From Neodontobutis hainanensis (taxonomy: Eukaryota > Chordata > Actinopteri > Gobiiformes > Odontobutidae), in assembly GCA_024349245.1 (NCBI GenBank), contig JALDNG010002548.1:43838-107837 (forward strand): a stretch of 64,000 nt of DNA, given 5' to 3'. A program made the translations under genes and the position numbers. Shown here piece after piece: positions 10,490-23,600 of this stretch (its first letter is position 1; each line of letters starts with the position of its first letter). The notes below the pieces were generated by a model, which worked only from the letters and a program-made list of their open reading frames with translations, was not told where the DNA came from and did not search any database.

Positions 10490-12079
10490 AACAAAAAAAT
10501 AAATCAAACAAAAGGAATTCTCAGGATCATCCAGAATTTATTGAAATTGATGCTGTTTTTACATAAACAACTGAGAAATGAATGCATACCAAAATTAAAA
10601 ATGGTTTAAGAATTTATAATCAAACCCAGGATTTCAACAATAATGTATAAAGTAAAAGATTATTGATTATGATATATTATTATCATTATTTGGATTACAT
10701 AAATAATAAATAAATAGTATGACAGTGGTTTTTGAGCAAAGTAAAGGCAAGTGTTCTAACATTACCTTGCCTCGCCTCACAACCTGAGACTGTTTCTGTC
10801 CAGTATTTAGTTTAATACTTACTGAAATTTATTATTTAGAGTTATAGATTTGCATTTTTTATATGTTTCTTCGGTTTCAAGTGTTTAAAAGTAGGTGTTG
10901 ATACCACTTCACAATAAGAGGTTTATAAATGTTTTATCAGAACGTTATAGAAGGTCTTTAATAAACTCTTATAACACATTAGATAAAGATAAATGGTGAC
11001 CAGATGCTTGGCAAATAGTGAGCTTACATTTACCTTTACCTGTCACCCAGGTTTCTAGTCTGAGGGTCACTAATAAGAGGCTCTATGTTGTGAAGTGGTA
11101 CTGATATTTATAGCTACTACTGTTTAAATTGATTTATTACTATTTAACATTTCTGTACAAGTCTCAATCCATCACTGTTCATTTTGTTCCCTGTCAAAAT
11201 AAAAGCTGGTAATCCAGACACTCCCACATCTTCAGCTGCCTTTTCTCCAACACTAAAACTCTTACAACTGAGTTTTTACTAGTTCATGCATGTCTCTAGA
11301 GATTAAAAAACAAAAAGGCCAAATTTGTCCTCTTAAATGAGAAGAGGATTATGTTTCATTGACATGCTTTACAAGAGCCACGGAAATCAGGTTATAACAC
11401 AATAAAAACTATTCACAACTACCCACTTGTTCCAACTCAAAAGAATTAACCTTTATTACCTTAGAGTAATAAAGGTTAACCAGGTAAAACAATTAATAAA
11501 AAAGAAAAGGTCAAATAGATCAAAATGTTGTTTAAATGAATTAATGAAGAGTGAGACTGCGTTGAGGATTTTATTGTATTTTTCAATGATGAATGTAAGT
11601 GTTGGTGTCTTACCCGACGTGGGGACTAGTGCCGCTATCGATCTGTCCGTCCAGGATGACTTTGTCCTTCTCCAGCTCCACAATGATCTTATCGATGCGT
11701 CCGATCATTCGGTTCACTCTCTTCGACAGACGCTGACTCGCCTTGGATTCCTCCACTGCTTTCTCCTGACCAGACTTAGACAGCTCCTTCTTTATCTCCT
11801 CCAGGTCCTAAACGAACAAAAAGTCTTGATTGCCATTTCCATTATTCTCCAAAAGACATTGCATATTTTCATCCGTGTTGCCTGCATTATAAGTCTATAG
11901 TTTAAATAGAGTGAAGATTTGCTCCATCAAAAATAACTTCTAGATTACAGATGGCCACTCAACCAAAATCTGGGCAATTCAATGTTCAATTTTCTTTTTT
12001 ATCCCTTTAAATCACACGTTTAAATAACCACCGAAGTAGTTCGAAGCTTTAAATTAAATAGTTTTTTCACTGCCTCCAT
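10490..12079. repeat. 1.59 kb segmental duplication, copy 1
   Basis: This stretch recurs at 16,289-17,877 at a constant offset of 5,799 bases, falling to 5,798 after one single-base deletion near 12,039 (GTTCGAAGC versus GTTCAAGC). I saw no other indel by eye. Both copies carry one letm1-like exon and its flanking intron. The extreme similarity means a recent local duplication or an assembly artefact. Confidence 0.9.
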
Positions 12080-15000
12080 TTACAGCAGTATATCATTTAG
12101 TATCTGTGGAGAGGTGCCCGTCTACTTCTCCAAACTGGTGTGCTGACTGTCCACTGTAGGGAATAAATAATCTCTAAAGTATCCCATAGAACCACTATGT
12201 CAAAATAATAACCTAGTTAATTAGGCTTGTCTGCACAAACCTTTTTTTCATCCAAAACAAAATACTAGAAGCAATAAAGATTCCTAAATTAACCATTTTA
12301 GTGCATAATGCTAACTCTAAGCTAAATTTATTGTAACCTCATTGTATTCTTGGACGTCATCTTTCAGCTCCTCCAGTTCTTCTTTCTCGAGAGTCAACAA
12401 ACGAACAAAAAGATATGAGTTACACTACTATACACTTCCCAACACTTTAAAAGTATGTGTACTTCTCAAGACCACATGCAAATAACACAACCCAACTACA
12501 CAAAATGGAAGGAGAGGCTCGAGTGGACATTGGGATTCTGCTTTCAACTCAACGACACATCACAATGTGTCTGTGGAGCCATGACGCCTGTATATTTGGG
12601 AAGGAAAAACTGAGTCAAAGACAAAGTCTGGAGGAAACCACAAGGAAAGGAAAGAGCCGTGGAAACATTATCGGCAGATAATCCAGTGTTTGTTTTATCT
12701 ATTTCAAAACTAGAGCATGATGTTCGAAACAAACTTCTCAAAAGCATTATGCAAATAAATCCTTGTTTATTTTCTGTAGCATGTCTGATTTTTTCCTACT
12801 CTATTCTTTAAATTGGCTTGCCTGTTTTTCATCCAATATGAGAACACAGAGTGCTGAATTTGCAGCATTTTATGGCTCACTCGGTTTTCATAGAACAGCC
12901 ACCTCATTACACCAATAAAACCTCTCATTTTAGACCATACCCTTTCATTTAGAGATCGATCTAACTAAGCCTGGGTTACAGATGAAACGGCAGACTAAAC
13001 AAATGTCTGGATTAAATGCAGGAGCCATTAAACCCACTTGCGTTCACAGAGAGACGGAGCAGATACAGTGGGAGAGGGACACATGGTGCTCTGGAGGTAT
13101 TATTGCTAACCTGGCAACGCTGGAAAGTGTGCCACTGTTCAAACTGCAGTGAAGGTGTTGTGTCATATACTGACCGCTCAGCCTTTGGTACACTTGTGTG
13201 GAATAAGTCATGAACGCACAGCCATTTCCATGTCTTTAGAGTCTTTATTGTTCACAGCCGACACAAGACCCGAGTAGGCTATCCCCAAGCACTACTGATT
13301 TTTGTACAGAAAATGTAAGCCTTTTATACACTTTTGATCTGACAGTTTAGTAATAACTCTTTCTGTGATCTTTGATGAGCCTTTGAAGATTTTTATTAAA
13401 CTCGGTGATGTCATTCTGTAAGGCCTTGGGACTTTCCCACCTGCTAGACCTCTCGTCTCTGACCTTGACCATCAGGCTCCCATGTCTCTATCTTGGCCTT
13501 CAATGTGTGTGTGTGTGCTTTAAACTTATCATGCTTTAAACCATACTCTTCTGACATTAAGGTTTCTTTCTTTTACTTTAATATGTTTCTAAATGTATTA
13601 AAATAACATCCCTTACTTGATTATAATCCATGCATAACTATTAACCTTAAACTCATCATGCATAAATGAATAACTAACTAAGCACACAGAAACAAGCACA
13701 TAGCATAAAAAATATACCACAAAGGGAACATAGCAAGGAAAGCAACAGATGGAAGAAATGAATGTCTTGTGTATTTTCTGTGCTGTTAAAGAGGTTGTGA
13801 TTAGAAGCATTGATTTAAAAAATAACTAGTTAAAAGAACAAGAAGAAAATAGGCAATAATGGGCAAACATAAAAATCCTAAATCTTATTAAGGCAGAACA
13901 CAGTTGATCAATCAAAGAGAGTGGTCAGGGCAAGTTTTAAGAAGGAGGACCTTAAAGACACAGATTTAAATAAAATAAAGCTAATCTATTTGATCATACC
14001 TGCAATTAAACAGTATAACCTGTAAGAAAGCCGGATATACACTTAATCTATCATGTTCTGACATTGAAAAAAGATCGCCATAATGAAACAAACTTGATTA
14101 AACTAAAGACGGCTTGTTTGAGTCTGTAGTGTATACCTTCAGTCCTTCTAAAACAGGAGCCGTGTCCCTCAGAGTCTCTGAATGAGCAGAAACATCAGCT
14201 TTAGAATTGAGCCGCACTGCATCGAGCTCCGGTTCAATCTACAAATCAGAGACAACAAACACGGAAAATAATTACACCTCATTATGAAGAGTTTAAGAAG
14301 TTAGGATTCTTAAATCTCATTATTTCTGTTTCTTAACAGAAGCCCCAAATCTGACAGAATAGCCTTATCATTTAAAAAGAATAAATAAAGCTGCCAGAAT
14401 GTAATGGTACTAAAACCTTTTACTGTAATGTCATTAGTGAGGTCAAAACCAATTATTCAACCCTTTTATTCCCTGAAAACGTGGCTACTCTTTCCTTTGG
14501 CTGCTTTCTCTGCTGCGTCGGCGAGCCTCTCCATCTCCTGCTCTTTATTGTCCTGTTGGATGGCTGCCTCCTCCTTCAGTGTCGTCTCCACTTTGGTTTT
14601 ATTGTCCACTTTAGAAAGCGCCATCTCTGCCACCATTAACTGGGCCTCCTTTGTCTGGAAAATACAGTCTTCTTTCAAAAAAACGACTCGTACTAGTTTT
14701 ATTGTGTGTTCATGAAAAGCTTGTGCAAATTGTGTTTTTTTATTATACAGGTGTGTTATTCACTCTGTAAACCATTGTTGCACCTGACAGAATTTTTTTC
14801 CCGACAAAACAGTGTTCACATCTGAGTATTTTACAGACCACAGTCTCCGGCAGTGTCTGAAGGGTGGTCTTGAGTTGGTCGGCAGTGGACAGTGTGTCTG
14901 GGAGATTCATGGCTCGAGACAACAGCAACAGAGAAGTGGGAATCTGCTGGTTCAGGTGCAGTTCCAGCCACTACAAAAGGTAAAAACAGTGACAAATAAA

Positions 15001-15446
15001 TCTTACACCTCACATTCTTAATGATACAAAGTACTCAAAAACAATAAAGTGTATGTATGGAGGCCTATGGTAACATGTTTTGAAGAGAACTGCCTGTAAC
15101 AGGTTTACAAATGTGTTACCTGGCTGAGTTGCTCTCTCAGTCGCTCCTCGGTGACTCCCAGAGACCTCATGCCTCGGACACGACACGCTACCTGCACCTC
15201 GTTCACGTTCAGACTCAAACCACCTTCATCTGCAATCAGCTGAGAGCAGAAAGAACAGAAGAGATAACACTCAATAGATTTGACAAAAGAGCAAGAACTG
15301 CATTTCCCAGACAGAGACAGAAAAGGAAACGCCACCTTATCATCGACACGTATGGCCCTGAGCTTCATGATGAGCTGAAATCGGAGGAAGTTGTTGGTGC
15401 CCATGGACTATAGCTCCAGCAGACGACAAAGCGCCACCAGCTGAGG
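11614..15446 (-). pseudogene. letm1: letm1-like gene fragment with premature stop
   Basis: Exons on the minus strand match the C-terminal half of LETM1, the inner-mitochondrial-membrane protein of K+/H+ and Ca2+ homeostasis. In order they are 15,336-15,446 (start PQLVALCRLLEL), 15,120-15,239 (LIADEGGLSLNVNEVQVACR), 14,839-14,970 (LSRAMNLPDTLSTADQLK), about 14,489-14,654 (EEAAIQQD), 14,137-14,238 (TLRDTAPVLEGLK), 12,338-12,385 (KEELEELKDDVQEYNE) and 11,614-11,807 (RVNRMIGRID). Most keep phase and GT/AG borders. In the first exon, however, TAG at 15,408-15,410 replaces the Gln expected after LLEL. The fourth exon lacks a donor in phase, the exon between TLRDTAP and KEELEE was not found, and neither the 5' exons (most of the LETM domain) nor the 3' exons (EF-hand) are present. 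I read it as a decayed partial duplicate. Confidence 0.8.
12400..14130. other. letm1-like intron, AT-rich
   Basis: Gene-free DNA between two letm1-like exons. The exon expected here in intact LETM1 (between the TLRDTAPVLEGLK and KEELEE exons) was looked for on the minus strand and not found. A short GT run lies near 13,505-13,516. Confidence 0.5.
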
Positions 15447-15864
15447 CTTTTATGATTATTATATTTACCTTTCTCTATGGATTAGATGCTCTGTGTCCCT
15501 AATAAAGTTTTAATTGAATTAAAACAAGTTTCTCAAATGTGATCCAAAGTTAAATTGAACATAAATAACACAATGAGAACTGGACACAGAAGGTAAACTT
15601 CTCAGTGTCTTTCTGGACAATAAGTTATTTGTTGTAAAGAATATAGGCAGATCTTCAGCTTTACTAAGAAGGTGCAGTCAATACCTGCCAACTGACTTGA
15701 CTAAACTTGAATTAGCAACTTTATTATTTTCAATCTGGAAAATATAAAAACATAAAAAATCCACTGTTTTTGTTCAGTCAATATAAGAACAACTTAGATT
15801 CCCATGGATATGCTACTAGACATGCCTCTAGAGGACTTGTTTTGATTCCTAGGGGAAAACACAC

Positions 15865-15979
15865 ATTTTTCAAATGCAAGACAGGGAGGATCCAGACGAG
15901 GAGCAGGACAGTCTGACAGAACTGTTGAACTCCACTAAGTCTGTGCTGTTGTCTCTTACTCTGACATTAGACACTGGCT
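15865..15979 (-). pseudogene. Ig-domain fragment, receptor-like
   Basis: After a TTTCCCTCAG acceptor at 15,980 the minus strand reads EPVSNVRVRDNSTDLVEF and then SSVRLSCSSSGSSLS, the first half of an immunoglobulin domain (strand B Cys in RLSCS). It resembles teleost CEACAM/HEPACAM-like cell-surface receptors. The frame meets a stop right after LSCI, before the expected Trp and second Cys, so the domain is truncated. It lies between letm1-like exons and copy 2 of the duplication, opposite in strand to the Ig fragment at 17,878-24,190. Confidence 0.6.
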
Positions 15980-16288
15980 CTGAGGGAAACAAAATAAGTT
16001 GTATACTCAGTAAGTGTTCTGCAGAGCAACAAAAACTTCAACTGCTAAAAGTTTTAACATATCACAGATCAGTGGAGCTGATCTGTGCAAACACCTTAAT
16101 TTTATTTGTAAAGAATGCACAATTTTATAGTTATTAAAAACACATATTAAATTTGAGACAATCTTAAAAAGTCAAATAGACTCCAATAATGTTTTTTAAA
16201 CAATTAGAAGTTTAACTATAAAATATATATTTTAATTGAACGTCAATGCATAAATTCACACTGTGCAAGTATTATTAAACCAAATAAA

Positions 16289-17877
16289 CAACAAAAAATA
16301 AATCAAACAAAAGGAATTCTCAGGATCATCCAGAATTTATTGAAATTGATGCTGTTTTTACATAAACAACTGAGAAATGAATGCATACCAAAATTAAAAA
16401 TGGTTTAAGAATTTATAATCAAACCCAGGATTTCAACAATAATGTATAAAGTAAAAGATTATTGATTATGATATATTATTATCATTATTTGGATTACATA
16501 AATAATAAATAAATAGTATGACAGTGGTTTTTGAGCAAAGTAAAGGCAAGTGTTCTAACATTACCTTGCCTCGCCTCACAACCTGAGACTGTTTCTGTCC
16601 AGTATTTAGTTTAATACTTACTGAAATTTATTATTTAGAGTTATAGATTTGCATTTTTTATATGTTTCTTCGGTTTCAAGTGTTTAAAAGTAGGTGTTGA
16701 TACCACTTCACAATAAGAGGTTTATAAATGTTTTATCAGAACGTTATAGAAGGTCTTTAATAAACTCTTATAACACATTAGATAAAGATAAATGGTGACC
16801 AGATGCTTGGCAAATAGTGAGCTTACATTTACCTTTACCTGTCACCCAGGTTTCTAGTCTGAGGGTCACTAATAAGAGGCTCTATGTTGTGAAGTGGTAC
16901 TGATATTTATAGCTACTACTGTTTAAATTGATTTATTACTATTTAACATTTCTGTACAAGTCTCAATCCATCACTGTTCATTTTGTTCCCTGTCAAAATA
17001 AAAGCTGGTAATCCAGACACTCCCACATCTTCAGCTGCCTTTTCTCCAACACTAAAACTCTTACAACTGAGTTTTTACTAGTTCATGCATGTCTCTAGAG
17101 ATTAAAAAACAAAAAGGCCAAATTTGTCCTCTTAAATGAGAAGAGGATTATGTTTCATTGACATGCTTTACAAGAGCCACGGAAATCAGGTTATAACACA
17201 ATAAAAACTATTCACAACTACCCACTTGTTCCAACTCAAAAGAATTAACCTTTATTACCTTAGAGTAATAAAGGTTAACCAGGTAAAACAATTAATAAAA
17301 AAGAAAAGGTCAAATAGATCAAAATGTTGTTTAAATGAATTAATGAAGAGTGAGACTGCGTTGAGGATTTTATTGTATTTTTCAATGATGAATGTAAGTG
17401 TTGGTGTCTTACCCGACGTGGGGACTAGTGCCGCTATCGATCTGTCCGTCCAGGATGACTTTGTCCTTCTCCAGCTCCACAATGATCTTATCGATGCGTC
17501 CGATCATTCGGTTCACTCTCTTCGACAGACGCTGACTCGCCTTGGATTCCTCCACTGCTTTCTCCTGACCAGACTTAGACAGCTCCTTCTTTATCTCCTC
17601 CAGGTCCTAAACGAACAAAAAGTCTTGATTGCCATTTCCATTATTCTCCAAAAGACATTGCATATTTTCATCCGTGTTGCCTGCATTATAAGTCTATAGT
17701 TTAAATAGAGTGAAGATTTGCTCCATCAAAAATAACTTCTAGATTACAGATGGCCACTCAACCAAAATCTGGGCAATTCAATGTTCAATTTTCTTTTTTA
17801 TCCCTTTAAATCACACGTTTAAATAACCACCGAAGTAGTTCAAGCTTTAAATTAAATAGTTTTTTCACTGCCTCCAT
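16289..17877. repeat. 1.59 kb segmental duplication, copy 2
   Basis: Near-identical to 10,490-12,079. It ends at CACTGCCTCCAT; beyond this copy 1 continues TTACAGCAG while copy 2 continues into an Ig-like fragment. Because the letm1-like series reads leftwards, this copy lies upstream of the first recognisable exon, where a 3' exon does not belong. Confidence 0.9.
17413..17606 (-). pseudogene. letm1: Duplicated letm1-like exon
   Basis: The second copy of the 194-base exon at 11,614-11,807, with the same acceptor, donor and coding content (DLEEIKKELSKSGQEK ... RVNRMIGRIDKII). Isolated from its neighbours and out of order in the exon series, it cannot contribute to a normal letm1 transcript. 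Confidence 0.8.
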
Positions 17878-18365
17878 CTTCACCAGAGAGTGGACAAAGA
17901 ATGGTTTAAATCTAAAACCTTCTGAAAATATAGTGTTTTATGAACAGAACCAAGTGGTGTCTTTTAAAAACAGAAAACAGAAAAGACACAGGGTGTTATT
18001 GGAATTTATTATATCCTTATATTTATTCAGAGAGACACGGAGACAGATTTATAATTTTTTTTTTGAACATTTTTATTTAAGACTTTTTTTTTTCCCTTTT
18101 AAACAAACAGAGAAAAGAGGAAAAAAAAAAAAACCCGGCTAGCTCGACAGTGTTCTATAAACATACAAGAAAATGAGAAAAAATAAATAAATAAAAAAAA
18201 TAAAAAAATTGTTTAATTTCAGATAAATATTCCCATGGTGTACAATTATGGTACAGTATTCTTTATCTACATTTTACTGTTTTATAATAAAGTAACATAT
18301 CTAAAATAAATACAAATAACAAAGGCATGTGAAATAGGCAAGAAGGTCCCCCCTTCATTTATGTT

Positions 18366-21300
18366 TTATTGTGTCCAGCCAAAATATTGAATAACTGGAT
18401 CCCAAAGATCTTTAAACTGATCTGTTTTCAAGTGAATTTGGGCCGTAATTTTCTCCATGTAATATATCTCCTTCAACCCCTTCTGCCATTGTTCAAGTGT
18501 AGGGGGTTGGACCTTAAGCCAGGACCTAGTAATCATTTTTCTTGCCACCAAGAGTAATATCTGAATTAATTTAATGTACTGTTTACCAAGACCCTCTCCT
18601 GGGGTTACTCCTATTACACAGTGAACAAATTCTAATGACATGTTACTTTTTAACATCACTTGAATTTCCGTAACTCCTCGCCAGAAAGGTTTCAGGATGG
18701 GGCAATCCCAAAAAATATGAGTATGATCTCCAATTTGGTTACAATTTCTCCAACACAACTTTGATTTACTTTTAGCAAAACTGAATATAATTAATGGAGT
18801 CCTAAAGTATCTCATAATGACTTTCCAACCAAATTCTTTCCACACTGGACTGTTTGTCGTTTTGTGACTAATTTCACATGCCTTAATCCATTCTTCATCT
18901 TCAATAATAATATTTGCTTCTAATTCCCATTTGCCTTTTATGTCAAAAGAATTTTCCAACAATTGCGACTGTAGGAAATTATATAAATTTGAAACCGTCT
19001 TTTTCTTATTTTTTTCAATGATATTTTTAATCAAATAGGACTCCATTGAGGTAGGAAGTCTTGTCAGGGATTCCCACTTCCCTCTCGATCTTATATATTC
19101 CCGTATCTGCAAATATCTGAAGAAATCTTTGGAGGGTTGTCCATATTTGTCCTGTAGTTGTGTGAAGGATTTTAGGGTTTCTCCATCAAACATCTGATGT
19201 ATAGTTATCAGTCCCCTCTCTGCCCACTTCGAAAAACCTGGATCTATTTTACTTGGAGGAAAGTCACTCAATTTTGCTATTTGGAGTGCACGTGAAGTTG
19301 TTAAAGGAATACCCAGACTCTTCCTCAACATTGACCATGCGATGGGTACAGGCAATCCATTCATTTTGTATTTTAAGTTCTCTCCATTTCTTTTGTTCCA
19401 AAAATAATGCTGTCTCCAAGGGAACCGATGGGCTTGAAATATTCTCCAACCCCAACCAATTTGTATCCATGTCCTGAATCACCCATTCCACTATTGCTCG
19501 TAACTGTGCAGCCCAATAATACAGCTTAAAATTGGGTAAACCCAAGCCACCTGCTCCCCTTGAGCTGCACAATAATTTCTTCCGAATCCTAGCTTTTTTC
19601 CCCTGCCACACAAATGTAGAAATTATCTTATCCAGAGATTTAAACATAGATGGAGGTATCCATGTAGGCAAGGACTGAAAGAGATACAAAAGACGAGGAA
19701 GAATGTTCATCTTTACAACTTCTATTCTGCCTATTAAAGATAGAGGGAGAATATTCCAACGCCCTACATCTGCTTTGATTTTGGACATTAGTTTACCATA
19801 ATTCTCATTATGCAATTGGGAAGTAAGAGGCGTAATAACCACCCCCAAATATCTAAAGCCCTGAGTGGGCCAATTAAATGAGGCTATTTTGTCATATTGA
19901 TTTGGTTTGTTCCCAACCAGCCACAAAGCTTGAGACTTGGTCTCATTGACCTTATAGCCCGAAACTAGTCCAAATTCTTTCAGGCACTCCAACAATGCAG
20001 GAACAGAAGTCAATGGGTTAGAAATATATAGAATAACATCATCAGCATACAGTTTGAATTCTGTGTCTCCGACAGTTACTCCTTGTACTCTATGATTTTC
20101 CCTAATTAACTGTGCTAATGGTTATACTAATTATGCGAACAACAGAGGGCTGAGGGGACAACCCTGTCTGGTTCCTCTTCTGAGCGCGAATTCGTCAGAG
20201 ATAAAGCCATTTACCCTAACTTTAGAGGTAGGATTTGAATAGATCACTCCAATCCAATTTATAAATTCAGAATGAAATCCCAATTTCTTTAAGGTATATT
20301 CTAAAAACAGTCCACTCTATCGAATGCTTTCTCCGCATCAAGGCTAAGAAGCATTGATGGATCAGGTTTCTTCTTGGCTACTGTCATTATGTTTAATGTT
20401 CTCCTAATGTTATTAATTCCCAAACGACCCGGTATGAAACCAGTTTGGTCAATACCAATTATATGTTTTATACACTCCTGTAATCTTTTGGCCAATATAG
20501 ATGTTAAAATTTTCATATCGCAACATAACAGACTTATTGGTCTATATGAGGAACAGCTCGTTGGGTCCTTGCCTTCTTTATGAATTACGGATATTGTTGC
20601 TTGACCAGGATTTAGGTGGGTCATTCTGAGTGAGAGCATAGTTAAAAGTTCTTTGCAATAGAGGGATAATTTCATCTTTGAAACATTTATAAAACTCACC
20701 TGGATAGCCATCCACCCTGGGGATTTATTATTTTTAAATTCTTAATGGCGGCTTCAATTTCTTTTACTGAAATTGGTTTTACTAATGCTTCAGATTGGGT
20801 GTCATTTAATGAAGGTAGATTAATCTTTTCCAAGAATCTTGCAATCTTAATTACCTTATCAGTAGCCTCCGGTGAGTCATACAATGCCCCATAGTAGGTG
20901 GAGAATGCATTAGCAATATCTTTAGGATGACATACAATCTTTTTGGAATTTGGATGTTGAATTTTTATTACAGTACGACTGGCCTGTGCTTTACGTAATT
21001 GAAAAGCCAGTACTCGACTCGCTACATTTCGATTCATAATATCGTTGATTTGCAAATCGTAGGGATCCCTCCGCTTTATATGTTAGCAGGTCATTAAGCT
21101 CTTGCCTGCACCTCTTTAAAGCTTGAAGGGTGTTTTCTTGATTAGTCTCCTTATGCTCCTTTTCTAAATCTAAAATATTTTTTTCCAATTTTTGTTGTTC
21201 CTTAATCCTTTCTTTTTTAATTTTTGATGATAATGCGATCAGTTTTCCTCTTATAACCACTTTTGCTGCCTCCCATAGCGTAGAGGCCGAGACCTCTCCA

Positions 21301-22063
21301 TTATCATTGTGAGGGAAACATTTAATCGCCACTGTTTTAAACTACAACTTTTATCTAGAGCTAACGAGAGGACCAACGGAGCATGATCAGAGATGGTTAT
21401 TGGTTCGATGTGGCAGCTAATCACTTTGTAAATATCTCCTTTTGACATACATAACATATCTATTCTGGAGTAGCTACCATATACTTTAGAGAAAAATGTG
21501 TAGTCTCGTTCTTTAGGATGTTTTTGGCGCCATACATCTACTAAACCCATCTCCTCCATCATACTCCGCAGCACCCCGTCTTTTTGGCATGGGACCAGAT
21601 TCAAAGGTTGTTTATCTAATTGCTGGTTCAACACGCAATTGAAATCCCGCCCAAAATGAGCATCCTCCACTAGTGAGGTGAGGACAACTGAAATATCTTT
21701 AAAAAAAACAATGTTGTCTTCGTTTGGGGCATACAAATTTAAAATAGATATTTTTATCCCTCCTATTGTTCCAATAATCAAAATGTATCTGCCTGCTTTA
21801 TCTGCCAATGTTTTCTCAACAGAGAGACCCAGAGCTTTATGCACTAATATGGCAACCCCTCGCTTTCTTCCCTCTCTACATGCTGAACTAAAAACCTGTC
21901 CCACCCATTCCCTACGTAGCTTTTGGTGCTCCTTATCAAGATGTGTTTCTTGAAGTAACGCAATTGAACAATTTAATTTTTTTAGTTGGGACAAGATTTT
22001 TTTTCTTTTGATGGGATGATTAATACCATTTATGTTATAACTAACCACACTGATATTATTCAT
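18366..22063 (-). pseudogene. L1 ORF2: endonuclease and reverse transcriptase, frameshifted
   Basis: The frame opens MNNISVVSYNINGINHPIKR, the start of an APE-type endonuclease, with LLQETHLD, NLYAPNED and SDHAPLVLS motifs down to about 21,300. A linker follows (21,332-20,696), then the reverse transcriptase (YRPISLL near 20,560; SLDAEKAFDRVD near 20,310). The YADDVILY active site is at about 20,040, and the C-terminal region at 19,364-18,366 includes CNQIGDHTHIFWDCP, the conserved Cys/His motif of L1 ORF2. The coding path changes frame at several places (about 21,300, 21,020, 20,700, 20,300-20,010 and 19,310), so no single protein can be made. The catalytic Asp pair is still readable. Confidence 0.85.
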
Positions 22064-22633
22064 GCCTTGTATTTAGAAAAAAAAAAAAAACAGAAAATCA
22101 TCATATATGATACTGCCGAGTGCCAAAACAAAGAAAACAGAGATAATAACCGTACAGATAACTGTAATGAACAAGTCTTTATAAACTTCCAAAAAAACAG
22201 TAGTTAACCCTTGAAATAAGAACAATGGAAGAACAAATAAAGGGCTTCCCACTCCCGGTGTCTTTTGGGCAGAGAATGCTTGCTCTCCAGGTAAAATGCA
22301 CATTGTGCAGTGGAAACGATCTTCCAGGCAAATTTGTAGTTGCATTTAGACCGTCCTAAGGCCAAGATCAAATACCAGGCCACCCCCCCCCCACTCGGAC
22401 AGATCCAGTCTCAATGTATTTCAGTGTGAAATTTTTAGCCTCTACCCCAGAATGCAAAAATGAAATACTATATTGACAAATGTGTTATTCCCGACAGCCG
22501 ATATTGCTTAGTTTACTCACATCCTATCCGGCTTTACTCAAATTCCTCCGTTCCACAAATAAACTCCCTTATATCTGATGTTTTCAGGTGATGTCGGTTC
22601 TTTTTCTTCCCATTGGGCTGCGTTGTCCAGGCT

Positions 22634-23600
22634 TCACGTGCCATCTCCATCTCGAGTACATCTCTGTCCTCCAGAGCTATATCTACCCCCAGATCTTTCA
22701 GTATGGGTTGTGCATCCAGCAGTGTTGCAAAAACGCGGGTACCTGATTCCAGTAAAATCCTCAGCTGGGCAGGGTACAATGCCTGGGCTTTGATGTTTTT
22801 CTCTTTGAGCTTTTTTTATCGCCTCCCGAACCTTTTTCCTCTTCCTCTGCACTTCAAACGAATAGTCCTGGTCAAAATAAATCGTATGGCCTTCAAACTG
22901 TACATTACGTTGTCTCCATGCCTGTTGCAATACTGTCTGCTTCACCTGAAAGTCCAAAAAGCGGACTATTATAGACCGTGGCGGAGCTGCCGCTCGGGGT
23001 TTTGGCCCAAGGGCTCGGTGTGCTCTTTCCACTTTGAGTTCAAGACCCACTGGTAGTTTCACCGAGCTCCTCAGAAAGTGCATCACAAAGTCAACCATGT
23101 CACCTTTCTCTGATTCTTCCGGAATCCCATATAGACGAATATTATTGCGGCGTAGTCTATTCTCCATATCGTCGCATTTAATCGTGAGATTAGCTTCCCT
23201 TTGCAACAAATATCTTAGCACCCTCCCGTGTTTAATATGACTGTCTTCTGTGGCACTTACTCTGTTCTCGGCCGGTCATTCTTTGTTCCAAGTCGCCTGT
23301 TCGTGTGGCTATCTCAGTCAACTTGGTCTCCATTCTGGTGAAAGAGGATTTTAAATATCGGAATGAGTCTGTGTTTTCTTGTCGAAGTTTTCGTAATTCC
23401 ACTAGCACATTGTTAGCCTCAGTGCTCGCCATGTTGTTAGCATCCCCGCTGGTTTTCGGTGGAGTAGCTTCAGCTATGGTTAGCTGTTTAGGACCTGGTC
23501 TTCCCTCGTCCATTTTGCTCCATTTCCCTACTTCTTTTTTGCTCGGGTTTTGGATCGGCATGTCTGCTGGGTTTTCCCTTTCACGTAGTCTTGTATTCAT
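22634..23600 (-). pseudogene. L1 ORF1 (nucleic-acid-binding), frameshifted
   Basis: Begins with MNTRLRERENPADMPIQNPS at 23,600. A heptad-rich coiled-coil stretch follows (NNVLVELRKLRQENTDSFRY), then after a frame break near 23,225 ENRLRRNNIRLYGIPEESEK and ERAHRALGPKP, with PRSIIVRFLDFQ: the RRM-like core and basic C-terminal domain of L1 ORF1p. ORF1p packages the element's RNA. The single break separates coiled coil from RNA-binding core. Confidence 0.8.

Noticed and set aside
11427..11900. Plus-strand 157-codon ORF (and its copy at 17,226-17,699)
   Set aside because: It is the antisense shadow of the minus-strand letm1-like exon; the homology and splice sites are on the minus strand.
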